A stretch of DNA of 20,494 nucleotides from CAZNMF01 sp035547155 (GTDB taxonomy: Bacteria > Acidobacteriota > Vicinamibacteria > Vicinamibacterales > SCN-69-37): assembly GCA_035547155.1 (NCBI GenBank), contig DASZVJ010000164.1, forward strand, positions 1-20,494, written 5' to 3'. How positions within the stretch are numbered: position 1 is the stretch's first letter; each line of letters begins with the position of its first letter. This document shows positions 1-7,197 of this stretch, piece by piece. The position numbers and the translations under genes were made by a program. The notes beneath the pieces were generated by a model, which saw only the letters and a list, made by a program, of their open reading frames with translations, ran no database searches and was not told the DNA's origin.

Positions 1-158
1 CCAACACGCGGCTCAATCACGATGTCCTCGTGAGGCTGAAGGGCGACCGTCTGGCCGCGCGGCCACCAGCGGCCCATCTGCGCCGTGAAGATCTCGAACG
101 CACGCGGTGGTGACGCGTTGGTTCGCACGACGCGCCGGACAGGGGCAATGGTGGTCAT
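1..158 (-). CDS. SRPBCC / AHSA1-type domain protein, N-terminal part only
   Basis: This gene is cut by the left window edge; 52 codons are visible. The reading frame begins with ATG at 158 and encodes a start typical of small SRPBCC (START/Bet v1-like, Activator of Hsp90 ATPase homology) proteins: a basic beta-strand, then the motif ASPPRAFEIFT and the WW-containing segment GRWWPRG near residues 31-35. Proteins of this family form a hydrophobic ligand cavity. Those partnered with ArsR repressors are usually uncharacterised. The ATG overlaps the stop of the upstream ArsR gene by four bases (ATGA), so the two are almost certainly co-translated. The partnership with an ArsR regulator strongly supports the assignment; the ligand is unknown. 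Confidence 0.82.
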   Translation of the reverse strand, partial: MTTIAPVRRVVRTNASPPRAFEIFTAQMGRWWPRGQTVALQPHEDIVIEPRV

Positions 159-484
159 TCGCTCTGCTCCTCGGTGGTGTCTTGATTCGCGAAGGCACTG
201 AAAGCCCCGAGCGCGGTCGCCCATTGGGCATCGAGCCAATCCCTCACCGCCGCGATACCCGCAGGATCCAATCGATAAATGCGGCGCGTACCCTCCGGCG
301 TCTTGCGAACCAGCCCCGCCTCCCTCAGCACGCCTAAGTGCTGCGACACGGCGGAGGGCGTGACTGGCAGCTGAGCCGCGATCTCACCGACTGACGCGGG
401 ACGCGACGCGAGATGCTCGACAATCGCCCTCCGGCTCGGATCGGCGAGAGCACTCAGCGCGCGAATAGCGCTTTCATGAGCCAC
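155..484 (-). CDS. ArsR-family winged-helix transcriptional repressor
   Basis: A 109-residue cytoplasmic DNA-binding protein of the usual size for ArsR/SmtB regulators. Residues about 8-75 form the winged helix: ALADPSRRAIVEHL is the first conserved helix, TPSAVSQHLGVLREAGLV (about 42-59) is the recognition helix, and RRIYRLDP is the wing. There is no cysteine anywhere, so the classic metal-binding alpha3N/alpha5 site is absent. It belongs with the non-metal ArsR proteins that accompany SRPBCC genes. The start is GTG at 484; no ATG lies in frame upstream. Its stop overlaps the next gene by ATGA. An imperfect palindrome directly upstream suggests autorepression of both genes. The effector cannot be told from the sequence. 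Confidence 0.9.
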   Translation of the reverse strand: MAHESAIRALSALADPSRRAIVEHLASRPASVGEIAAQLPVTPSAVSQHLGVLREAGLVRKTPEGTRRIYRLDPAGIAAVRDWLDAQWATALGAFSAFANQDTTEEQSE

Positions 485-489
485 AGCTA

Positions 490-518
490 ATGTTAGTGTA
501 CGCTAATATTTATGTCAA
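490..518 (-). promoter_or_regulatory. Sigma-70-type promoter of the arsR-like gene
   Basis: On the minus strand a perfect -35 box TTGACA (513-518) is separated by exactly 17 bases from a -10 box TAACAT (490-495, four of six matches to consensus). The expected transcription start, six to seven bases past the -10 box, falls on the GTG start codon at 484. The transcript is therefore predicted to be leaderless, and no Shine-Dalgarno sequence is present. The palindromic operator lies between the two boxes. Confidence 0.65.
493..506. promoter_or_regulatory. Probable ArsR operator, imperfect palindrome
   Basis: The 14-base sequence TTAGTGTACGCTAA is palindromic apart from one mismatched pair (TTAGyGTACrCTAA). 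It sits in the spacer between the -35 and -10 boxes of the arsR-like gene, where a bound dimer would block RNA polymerase. AT-rich palindromes of this form are typical of ArsR autoregulation. Binding by this protein is inferred. Confidence 0.6.
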
Positions 519-727
519 CAGCGTTCGGGTCGGTCGGGATTTCGAATTGTCGAGTTGCTTCCGCCGCGGCCGAACTGACCGCTGACTCTGTGGGACCGAT
601 CTCCCGTGACGCCCTGACAACGATCGACCAGTGAGGACTTACGGACGTGCGGGGCGTCGACGGTTACGTGCGGGCTCGAAGAGGCTTCCTCGGACGTCAC
701 ACCCATCAGCGAGGATGCGATGATCCC

Positions 728-1867
728 ATGAAAGTAGAACAGTTCGCGATGGAACGCATGCAGTCCACCTACGAACATCAGGTGATCTTGAACCTCTCCG
801 AGAGCGGTGTTCACCCGATGCGACTCGGCGAATTGGCCGAAAGTCCGGCGATTCGCGAAGCGCTTCTGAACGAACCGCTCCGGTATACGCAGTCGAACGG
901 CACACCGGAGCTGCGGGCACTCATCGCATCCCTGTATCCGGACGCGACGACCGAGAACGTCGTGGTGACGAATGGGGGCTCGGAAGCGAACTTCGTTGGC
1001 ATCTGGAATCTCGTTGAACCAGGCGACGAGGTCGTCGTGATGGTGCCCGGCTACTTGCAGACGTGCGGCCTCGCGCGCGCTTTCGGCGCGGTGGTCCGTG
1101 AGTGGCCCCTCCAGCAATCGGATGCTCATGACAAATGGCGCGTCGACCTCCTGGGGCTCGAGCACTTCGTCACCGAACGGACGAAGCTCATCGTCCTCTG
1201 CAATCCGAACAACCCCACCGGAATCCGATTTCGTGCCCAGGACCTCGACGCGATTGCGGGCATCGCAGAGAGTTGTGGTGCCTGGATCCTGTCCGACGAG
1301 ATCTATCGCGGCGCCGAACGAGACGCGGACGAAACGCCGTCGATGTGGGGACGCGCGAGCCGCGTGTTAATCAGCAGCGGCCTGTCGAAGGCATACGGGC
1401 TCCCCGGCCTTCGGATTGGATGGCTCGTCGGACCGCCAGAGTGCATCGCGGCGCTGTGGTCTTACCGTGACTACACCACCATCGCTCCGAGCGCGCTCAG
1501 CGACGCACTGGCCCGGCAGGTGCTGGATCCGTCGCGGCGCCCGCGAATTCTCGCACGCACCCGGGCAATCCTCAATCGAAACTTCCCCGTTGTGGCGTCA
1601 TGGCTGGACAGCCATAACACTGTGTTCTCCTACGCATCGCCAGACGCGGGCGCCATCGTCTATATCCACTATCGACATCCAATCAATTCGTCGGAACTGG
1701 CGCGGCGCCTCCGCGACGAGAAGAGCGTGCTGATCGTTCCCGGCGACCACTTCGGCCTGGATCGCCACTTGCGCATCGGCTACGGCGGCGATGCGGCCGA
1801 CCTGCGCGAGGGGCTGGGACGTTTGGATGATCTGCTCGCTCAGGTCGCGGTTGCGCCGCCATGGTGA
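728..1867 (+). CDS. Class I/II fold-type I PLP-dependent aminotransferase
   Basis: A 379-residue cytoplasmic enzyme of the aspartate-aminotransferase fold. Visible family features are NGGSEAN near residue 82 (phosphate/PLP region), NPNNPTG at 159, the PLP-nitrogen aspartate D190 in LSDEIY, the Schiff-base lysine K221 in SGLSKAYGLPGLRIGW, and a C-terminal LRIGYGG with the substrate-carboxylate arginine. The open frame extends upstream to a GTG at 647. I chose the ATG at 728 because MKVEQFAMERMQSTYE matches the usual beginning of this branch; a GAGGA lies 12 bases upstream, which is a rather long spacing. The branch resembles aminotransferases near capreomycidine synthase, but no partner genes for such a pathway are present. 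The substrate is unknown. It is divergent from the arsR-like gene. Confidence 0.88.
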   Translation: MKVEQFAMERMQSTYEHQVILNLSESGVHPMRLGELAESPAIREALLNEPLRYTQSNGTPELRALIASLYPDATTENVVVTNGGSEANFVGIWNLVEPGDEVVVMVPGYLQTCGLARAFGAVVREWPLQQSDAHDKWRVDLLGLEHFVTERTKLIVLCNPNNPTGIRFRAQDLDAIAGIAESCGAWILSDEIYRGAERDADETPSMWGRASRVLISSGLSKAYGLPGLRIGWLVGPPECIAALWSYRDYTTIAPSALSDALARQVLDPSRRPRILARTRAILNRNFPVVASWLDSHNTVFSYASPDAGAIVYIHYRHPINSSELARRLRDEKSVLIVPGDHFGLDRHLRIGYGGDAADLREGLGRLDDLLAQVAVAPPW

Positions 1868-1944
1868 TGAACGGAGCGAATCGTCCCCGCAGTCGTAATC
1901 ATGGTGTCGTCACCACTGCCAACGCCGCTCTATTGAAGTCTCGT

Positions 1945-1974
1945 CGGTCGCTCGCAATGCGGTGAGCACGACCG
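1945..1974 (+). terminator. Hairpin downstream of the aminotransferase, possible terminator
   Basis: CGGTCGCTC (1945-1953) pairs with GAGC (1964-1967) and GACCG (1970-1974), leaving a two-base bulge and a ten-base loop. It lies 77 bases past the aminotransferase stop. No uridine tract follows, so termination is only a guess. Confidence 0.25.
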
Positions 1975-2114
1975 TCCCCGAAATTGTCCCTGCCAGCTCC
2001 CAAAATCGGGCCTCCAGAGCCAACAGCAGCCAAAACGTTCGATCAGGGAAGTGGTTGAAACGCGAGGATTTGCGAGGAAAAACGACGATGGCCGAAATGC
2101 TGATCGGCGTTTAG
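1962..2114 (+). pseudogene. Short 50-codon frame, probable truncated gene of a lost element
   Basis: A GTG-initiated frame of 50 codons. The first half is rich in Ser, Asn and Ala. It is followed by SGKWLKREDLRGKT, which resembles the SGK(F/W)LKAxDL(K/G)GK pattern I associate with small proteins of phage- or plasmid-like elements. The stop codon TAG at 2112-2114 is made by the anticodon-loop bases of the overlapping tRNA-Ser fragment, so the frame appears to have been cut short at the junction. No Shine-Dalgarno is visible. The relationship to mobile-element proteins is from memory and needs a search; function is unknown. Confidence 0.3.
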
Positions 2115-2149
2115 CAAACCGCCGCCTTCAGCCACTCGGCCACCTCACC
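2106..2149 (-). tRNA. tRNA-Ser(GCU) 5' half, fragment
   Basis: Read on the minus strand this starts GGTGAGGTGGCCGAGTGG and has a class II D arm (GCC/GGC stem) and an anticodon loop TTGCTAA with anticodon GCT at 2113-2115. This is the 5' half of a tRNA-Ser. The 3' anticodon stem reads ACGCC where ACCGCC-type pairing is expected, as if one C had been lost. After that no variable arm, T arm (no GGTTCGA) or matching acceptor strand (CCTCACC) follows. It cannot be a working tRNA. It is most likely half of a gene split by integration or recombination. Confidence 0.72.
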
Positions 2150-2242
2150 GCGGACAGACAAGTCTAGCCGATCAGGCTTCGCCCAGCCTCCAACTTCTTA
2201 CACCACGGTTACGCCGTCACAACGTGTCTGTCTTCACCGGTC

Positions 2243-2266
2243 GCTACGCTCGAGCGATTTCGTAGC
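2243..2266. repeat. CGTAGC palindrome before the receptor gene
   Basis: GCTACG (2243-2248) and CGTAGC (2261-2266) form a perfect six-base stem with a 12-base loop, and both sides continue into partial CCGG pairing. The right arm CGTAGCCGGCG (2261-2271) recurs exactly, inverted, at 5672-5682 in the hairpin after the same gene. This suggests a small REP-like palindromic repeat. Confidence 0.4.
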
Positions 2267-2317
2267 CGGCGTCACGTTTTGATTGCACGCGCGGGCGCTG
2301 CCGGGCGCGTGCGCTTC

Positions 2318-2323
2318 GGGAGG
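2318..2323 (+). promoter_or_regulatory. Ribosome binding site that sets the receptor start
   Basis: GGGAGG lies nine bases before the ATG at 2333. The frame is open upstream to a TTG at 2279, but that codon has no such site and would place a charged stretch ahead of the signal peptide. The ATG at 2333 is therefore preferred. Confidence 0.75.
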
Positions 2324-2332
2324 CACTCCGAC

Positions 2333-5300
2333 ATGCCAGCGATTCATCGAACGACAGCCTTGCTCAGGATGGCTTTCGTGCTGCTCATCCTTCTTCCGTC
2401 GATCGCCCGCGCCCAGGTGGACGCGGGCGCGCTACGCGCGCTGGTCATCGACCAGTCCGGCGGCGTCATCCCCGGTGCCACGGTCACGCTGACCAACGAC
2501 GCCACCGGCGTGACGCGCGACGTCCTGTCCGACGGCGAAGGGTACGTCACCTTCTCGCCGATTCAGCGTGGCACGTACACGCTGCGCATCGCGCTGAACG
2601 GCTTCCGCCCGCGCGAGATCAAAGACATCACGGTCGACGTCAACGAGCGCAAGTTCGTGCGCGTGACGATCGAGGCCGCGGGCGTGTCCGAGACCGTCGA
2701 GGTCACCGGCAACGTCGCGACGCTGCAGACCGAAGACGGCTCGCTCGGTCACGTCATCAAGGGCGACGTCGCCACGCAGCTTCCGCTCGCCGGCCGCCGG
2801 TACACGGAGCTCGCGCTGCTCGTCCCGGGCGCCACGCCCAGCACGATGACGCTCGACACGCGCGGTCCGGGCTGGTTCCTCGTCAACGGCAACACGCAGA
2901 CGCAGAACAACTTCATGCTCGACGGCTTCGACAACAACAACGGCACGCAGAACGCGCAGTCGCTGTCGTCGCAGGTCGTCCAGCCGAACCCGGACGCGAT
3001 CGATCAGTTCAAAGTGCAGACCAACAGCTTCTCCGCGGAGTTCGGCCGATCGGCGGGCGCGGTGGTGAACGTGTCGATCAAATCTGGATCGAACCAGCCG
3101 CACGGCTCGGCCTGGTACTACAACCGTGACGCGTCGCTCGCCTCGATCTCGTGGAACGCCGCGCACAACAATCTGCCGAAGGACGACCTCGCGTGGAATC
3201 AGGCCGGCCTGACGTTCGGCGGCCCTCTCGTGAAGAACAAGCTGTTCTACTTCGGCTCGTATGAAGGCTTCGATCGCTCGTTCTCCCAGTCTGGCGTCGT
3301 CTCGGTGCCGGATGCCGCGATGCGCACCGGCGTCTTTCCGATGACGATCGTCGATCCGCTGACCGGCCAGCCATTCCCGAACAACACGATTCCCCGGGAT
3401 CGCTGGGATCCGCTCGCGGCGAAGATCCTCGACGCCTGGTCGCTGCCGAACCGCGCCGGCACCACGTCGTCGACTGGCATCAACACCAACAACTACGCGT
3501 ACCAGGCGCCGGGCACGGAGAAGACGCACAAGGTCGACGTGCGCGGCGACCTCGTGTCGAGCACGAACAATCGCTTCTTCGTCCGCTACAGCCTGCTGCG
3601 GCAGCGCATCTACCGCGATCAGATTCTCGACGGCATCGTCGAACAGGCCGGCAATCAGGGCGAACAGTACAACCTCAATCACAACCTCGGCATCAGTTGG
3701 AACCGGTTCTTCAGCGGCCGGTACGTGAACGAGATGCGCGTGGGTTACACCGCGACGAACGCGGACTTCGCGCAGCCGACGGCTACCGGCATGAAGGCCG
3801 ACGAGTTCGGCTTCGCCGGCCTTCCGCCGTCGCAGTTGACGACGGGCGGGATCCCGGCGATCAGCATCTCGAACTACTCGCAGGTCGGCATCCGCAACTT
3901 CCGCCCGCAATTCCAGAATCCGCGCGGGATCCAGTTCCTCGACACCGTCTCCGCGCTCTTCGGCCGTCACACGCTGAAGATGGGCCTGGAGCTCCGCCGA
4001 AAGAAGGACGTCGAACAAGACGACGAGCGCGTCTCACCGGCGTACACGTTCAACGGCACCTTCACCGGCAACGCGCTGGCGGACTTCATGCTCGGCTCGG
4101 CCCAGTCCTACGTGGCAGTGACCAACACGGTCGTCGACTACCGGCAGCAAGCGTATGCGGCGTTCCTCCAGGACGACTTCAAGATCTCGCCGAACGTCAC
4201 GGCGAACCTGGGCCTGCGCTACGAGTACACGACGCCGATGTACGGCCACGGCACCTACAAGAACATCAACTTCGATCCGGCCACGGGCGGGCTCTACTCG
4301 GCGAGCGACAGCGATCCGTACGCACAAGACGCCGACAAGAACAACGTCGCGCCGCGCGTCGGGCTGGCCTGGCAGGTCAAGCCCGACACGTTCGTGGCCC
4401 GCGCCGGCTACGGCATCTTCTACTCCGGCGAAGAAATCCACGGCTCCGACGACATGATGGTCTTCAACCCGCCGCAGCTGATTCGCGCCCAGTTGAACGC
4501 GAGCGGCACGGGTCCCACGGCGACGCCGGCGATTCACCTCTCGGATCCGTTCCCGAGCACGCTCCTCTCGAACTACGACCCGACGACGGTGAGCGTGCGC
4601 GCGCACCAGCGCGACTGGAACATGCCGCAGGTCCAGCAGTGGAACCTCGCGTTCGAAACGCTGCTCCCGTGGCAGTCGAGCTTCGAGGTCGCCTACGTCG
4701 GCAATCGCGGCTCCAACGAGATCGTCTCGCTGCCGCTCAACGCCGTGCAGTGGGGCCAGAACGGATCGGTCGTCGCGAATCGTCCGTTTCCGCAATGGCA
4801 GCAGATCACGATGTTCTTTACGGCCGCGCAGTCGTCGTACGACTCGCTGCAATTGAAGTTCGAGAAGCGCCAGTCGCACGGCCTCTACCTGCTCGCGAGC
4901 TATACATTCGCGAACGCGATCGAAGAGACCGGTGGATGGGGCGCCGGCGGTCACACGATCCAGGACAACGTCCTGCCGGACTACTCGAACCTCGATGATG
5001 TGCTGCGCGCCACGCGCGGTCCGAACACGCAGGTTGCGCGGCACCGGCTGACGCTCACCGAAGTGTGGCAGCTGCCGATCGGCCGCGGCCGCGCGATTGG
5101 CGGCAACATGTCGCCCGTGCTCGACGCGATCATCGGCGGATGGCAGCTCTCGAGCATCACGTCGATCCTCAGCGGCCTGCCCGTCAGCGTGACGCTCGCC
5201 AGCTCCGGCACCGATCCGGTCACGGGCAAGACCTACAGCTTCCTGAATCGCAACGGCGGCGGCATTTTGCCGAACGCCACAGACGTGGATCCGAACAGCA

Positions 5301-5608
5301 ACTCGTCGACGGACGATCTGCTGCACTGGCTCAATCCGGCGGCGTACGCCGTGCAGCCGGTCAACACGCCGGGCAACGCCAATCCCGTCAGCGCGTGGGG
5401 CCCGGGGGCGTGGACGACGGACCTGAGCCTGGTGAAGCGGTTCACGTTCAACACGTTCACGACCGATCTGCGCGCCGAGGCGTTCAACCTCTTCAACACG
5501 GTGAACTACGGACAGCCGAACGGCACGTTCGGCAGCGCCTCGTTCGGGCAGATCACGAGCGCGGGCGATCCGCGCATCATCCAGCTCGCCGTTCGCATCG
5601 GGTTCTGA
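2333..5608 (+). CDS. Oar-like TonB-dependent receptor with carboxypeptidase-regulatory domain
   Basis: A 1091-residue outer-membrane protein. Residues 1-26 are a signal peptide ending IARA|Q. Residues about 30-110 form a carboxypeptidase-D regulatory-like beta-sandwich (VIDQSGGVIPGATVTLTN, then YTLRIALNGF). The plug follows, with QLPLAGRRYTELALLVPG at 149-166, NNFMLDGFDNNN near 192-203 and AGAVVNVSIKSGSN near 241-254. The rest is a beta-barrel rich in aromatic and Asn/Gln segments, ending in the characteristic terminal Phe (VRIGF). Length and architecture match the large Oar/TonB-dependent receptors expanded in Acidobacteriota, thought to take up oligomeric substrates or peptides. The substrate is unknown, and no obvious TonB box is seen. 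It is flanked on both sides by related CGTAGCCGGCG palindromes. The complementary strand is open for long stretches, which is a codon-bias shadow. Confidence 0.93.
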   Translation: MPAIHRTTALLRMAFVLLILLPSIARAQVDAGALRALVIDQSGGVIPGATVTLTNDATGVTRDVLSDGEGYVTFSPIQRGTYTLRIALNGFRPREIKDITVDVNERKFVRVTIEAAGVSETVEVTGNVATLQTEDGSLGHVIKGDVATQLPLAGRRYTELALLVPGATPSTMTLDTRGPGWFLVNGNTQTQNNFMLDGFDNNNGTQNAQSLSSQVVQPNPDAIDQFKVQTNSFSAEFGRSAGAVVNVSIKSGSNQPHGSAWYYNRDASLASISWNAAHNNLPKDDLAWNQAGLTFGGPLVKNKLFYFGSYEGFDRSFSQSGVVSVPDAAMRTGVFPMTIVDPLTGQPFPNNTIPRDRWDPLAAKILDAWSLPNRAGTTSSTGINTNNYAYQAPGTEKTHKVDVRGDLVSSTNNRFFVRYSLLRQRIYRDQILDGIVEQAGNQGEQYNLNHNLGISWNRFFSGRYVNEMRVGYTATNADFAQPTATGMKADEFGFAGLPPSQLTTGGIPAISISNYSQVGIRNFRPQFQNPRGIQFLDTVSALFGRHTLKMGLELRRKKDVEQDDERVSPAYTFNGTFTGNALADFMLGSAQSYVAVTNTVVDYRQQAYAAFLQDDFKISPNVTANLGLRYEYTTPMYGHGTYKNINFDPATGGLYSASDSDPYAQDADKNNVAPRVGLAWQVKPDTFVARAGYGIFYSGEEIHGSDDMMVFNPPQLIRAQLNASGTGPTATPAIHLSDPFPSTLLSNYDPTTVSVRAHQRDWNMPQVQQWNLAFETLLPWQSSFEVAYVGNRGSNEIVSLPLNAVQWGQNGSVVANRPFPQWQQITMFFTAAQSSYDSLQLKFEKRQSHGLYLLASYTFANAIEETGGWGAGGHTIQDNVLPDYSNLDDVLRATRGPNTQVARHRLTLTEVWQLPIGRGRAIGGNMSPVLDAIIGGWQLSSITSILSGLPVSVTLASSGTDPVTGKTYSFLNRNGGGILPNATDVDPNSNSSTDDLLHWLNPAAYAVQPVNTPGNANPVSAWGPGAWTTDLSLVKRFTFNTFTTDLRAEAFNLFNTVNYGQPNGTFGSASFGQITSAGDPRIIQLAVRIGF

Positions 5609-5642
5609 AAACAGTTCTCGTTCCTGCGTCGCACGACGCACT

Positions 5643-5682
5643 CGTAGCCGCGGGGCATGAAGCCCCGCGGCCGCCGGCTACG
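5643..5682. repeat. REP-like palindromic hairpin between receptor and PHP gene
   Basis: CCGCGGGGC (5648-5656) and GCCCCGCGG (5662-5670) form a perfect nine-base stem with a five-base ATGAA loop. CGTAG (5643-5647) and CTACG (5678-5682) extend it after a seven-base asymmetric bulge. The element lies 34 bases past the receptor stop and 17 before the next start. GTAGC-GGGGC...GCCCC palindromes like this are scattered in acidobacterial intergenic regions. It could also end or attenuate receptor transcription, although only a weak T-rich stretch follows. Confidence 0.6.
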
Positions 5683-5699
5683 TCTTTCATGTTTCATCC

Positions 5700-7181
5700 A
5701 TGCGCATCCACATCGCCGTTCTTTCGTTGATGCTCGCGGCACCGGCGCTCGCGCCGGCGCACGCCGCGGAACAGGCGCCGGCCACGGCCGACGCCGGGAC
5801 GATCACCATCGCGCTTTCCGGCACGGTGACGAGAGCCGACAAGGGCTCGTATCAAGAACATCCGTTCGACGTGCCGGCGGGCGTCAGCCGGATCGACGTC
5901 GCGTTCACCTACGAGAACCACGGCAACGGTACGGAGCTCGAAGTCGGCTTGTTCGATCCCCAGCGCTTCCGCGGCACGAGCCGCTTCAGCAAGGACCACT
6001 TCCACCTGACGGAGTTCGAAGCGACGCCGTCGTACTTCACTGGTCCGCTCCTCGCCGGGACGTGGCGTCTATCGCTGGGCATCCCGTCGATCGCCGACGG
6101 CCAGTCGTCGAAGTGGACGGCGACGATTCGTCTGACGACGGCGAGCACGCCGAGCGAAGGGCTCGGTCCGGTGCTCAGGACGGAGGCCGGCTGGTACGTC
6201 GGCGACCTGCACGCGCACACGATTCACAGCGACGGGTTCGGCTGCGTCGATCCGGACACGACCGTCACTCGCGGCTGTCAGCCGTGGGAAGTCGTGGAAG
6301 CGGCGCGTGCGCGGCACCTGGACTTTCTCGCCATCACCGACCACAACACGACGTCGCACCACGCAGACCTCGCGACGCTTCAAGAAAGCCTGACGTCGAT
6401 GCTGCTCATCCGCGGCCAGGAGCTCACGACGTTCCACGGCCACGCCAACGTGTACGGCACGAGCCGCACGATCGACTTCCGCCTCGGCTTCAACGGGCGA
6501 TCGATGAGCGACATCATGGACGACGTGGCGCACGAGCACGCGCTGCTGTCGATCAATCATCCAGGCCGCGACACGGGTGACAGCTGCACCGGCTGCGGCT
6601 GGGACGCGCCCGCGACGCCGTGGGATCGCATCGAGGCGATGGAGGTCGTCAACGGCGGCGTCATCGAAGGACGGACGGCCGGGATGCCGTTCTGGTATGC
6701 ACGCCTCAACGAAGGGCATCGCATCACGGCGATCGGGGGCAGTGACGATCACGGCGCACGATCGCCGCGCGGCCGCATCGGATCACCCGCCACGGTCATC
6801 TACGCACGCGAGCTCTCGGAAGCGGCGCTGCTCGACGGCATCCGCTCCGGCCGCGTCTACGTCCGCACACGCGGGCCCGAGGGTCCTCAGCTGGATCTGA
6901 CGGGCGAGGCGCGTGGGACGGTCACGCCGATGGGTGGCATCGTGAAGGTGTCTGCCGCAGGCACCGAAGTACGCTTGCACGTGCATGCGGCCGGCGCTGC
7001 GGGCCAGACCGCGGAGATCGTCCGGAACGGCGACGTGGTTGCGACGTTGAAGGTGGACGCCGCGGACAAGGATCTGTCATATGCGCTGACGCTGACTCCT
7101 GGTCAGTGGGTTCACGTCCGGCTGCGGGACGCGCAGGGCATCACGGCCATCACGAACCCGATCTACGCGCACGAGCGCTGA
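5700..7181 (+). CDS. Secreted CehA/McbA-type PHP-domain metallohydrolase
   Basis: A 493-residue exported protein. A signal peptide (about 1-22, ending AHA|AEQ) is followed by a beta-rich domain to about residue 155. A PHP (polymerase and histidinol phosphatase) domain occupies about 165-390. Its metal ligands are visible as DLHAHTIHSDG near 169-179, ITDHN near 212-216, GQEL near 238, the NHPG motif near 285 and GGSDDHG near 346-352. A beta-sandwich tail resembling those of CehA/McbA proteins ends the chain. Family members hydrolyse phosphoesters or, in the CehA case, carbamates; the substrate here is unknown. No Shine-Dalgarno precedes the ATG. It lies 91 bases after the receptor, separated by the hairpin, and may be partly co-expressed with it. 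It converges with the next gene, 16 bases away. Confidence 0.88.
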   Translation: MRIHIAVLSLMLAAPALAPAHAAEQAPATADAGTITIALSGTVTRADKGSYQEHPFDVPAGVSRIDVAFTYENHGNGTELEVGLFDPQRFRGTSRFSKDHFHLTEFEATPSYFTGPLLAGTWRLSLGIPSIADGQSSKWTATIRLTTASTPSEGLGPVLRTEAGWYVGDLHAHTIHSDGFGCVDPDTTVTRGCQPWEVVEAARARHLDFLAITDHNTTSHHADLATLQESLTSMLLIRGQELTTFHGHANVYGTSRTIDFRLGFNGRSMSDIMDDVAHEHALLSINHPGRDTGDSCTGCGWDAPATPWDRIEAMEVVNGGVIEGRTAGMPFWYARLNEGHRITAIGGSDDHGARSPRGRIGSPATVIYARELSEAALLDGIRSGRVYVRTRGPEGPQLDLTGEARGTVTPMGGIVKVSAAGTEVRLHVHAAGAAGQTAEIVRNGDVVATLKVDAADKDLSYALTLTPGQWVHVRLRDAQGITAITNPIYAHER

Positions 7182-7197
7182 GCACGCGTGGCCAGAC

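Larger units (their letters stand above)
1868..2332. other. 465-base gene-poor interval with degraded elements
   Basis: No complete conventional gene is seen between the aminotransferase and the receptor. The interval holds a terminator-like hairpin (1945-1974), a second imperfect hairpin (1977-2010), a short reading frame that looks truncated (1962-2114), the 5' half of a tRNA-Ser on the minus strand (2106-2149), and a CGTAGC palindrome (2243-2266) just before the receptor's ribosome binding site. The first part is less GC-rich than the flanking genes. Together these suggest a remodelled junction, perhaps the remnant of an integrated element. Confidence 0.5.

Noticed and set aside
647..727. 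Upstream extension of the aminotransferase to GTG 647
   Set aside because: The added 27 residues are Arg/Gly-rich and unlike the family; the N-terminus from 728 fits family members.
1977..2010. Imperfect inverted repeat CCCGAAATTG/CAAAATCGGG as transposon ends
   Set aside because: Only eight of ten positions pair, there is no target duplication and no transposase, and it lies inside a short frame.
2432..5641. Two open frames of more than 500 codons on the minus strand across the receptor gene
   Set aside because: They are Arg/Val/Asp/Glu-rich, lack domains and lie opposite a clear receptor; GC-rich codon use on the other strand keeps them open.
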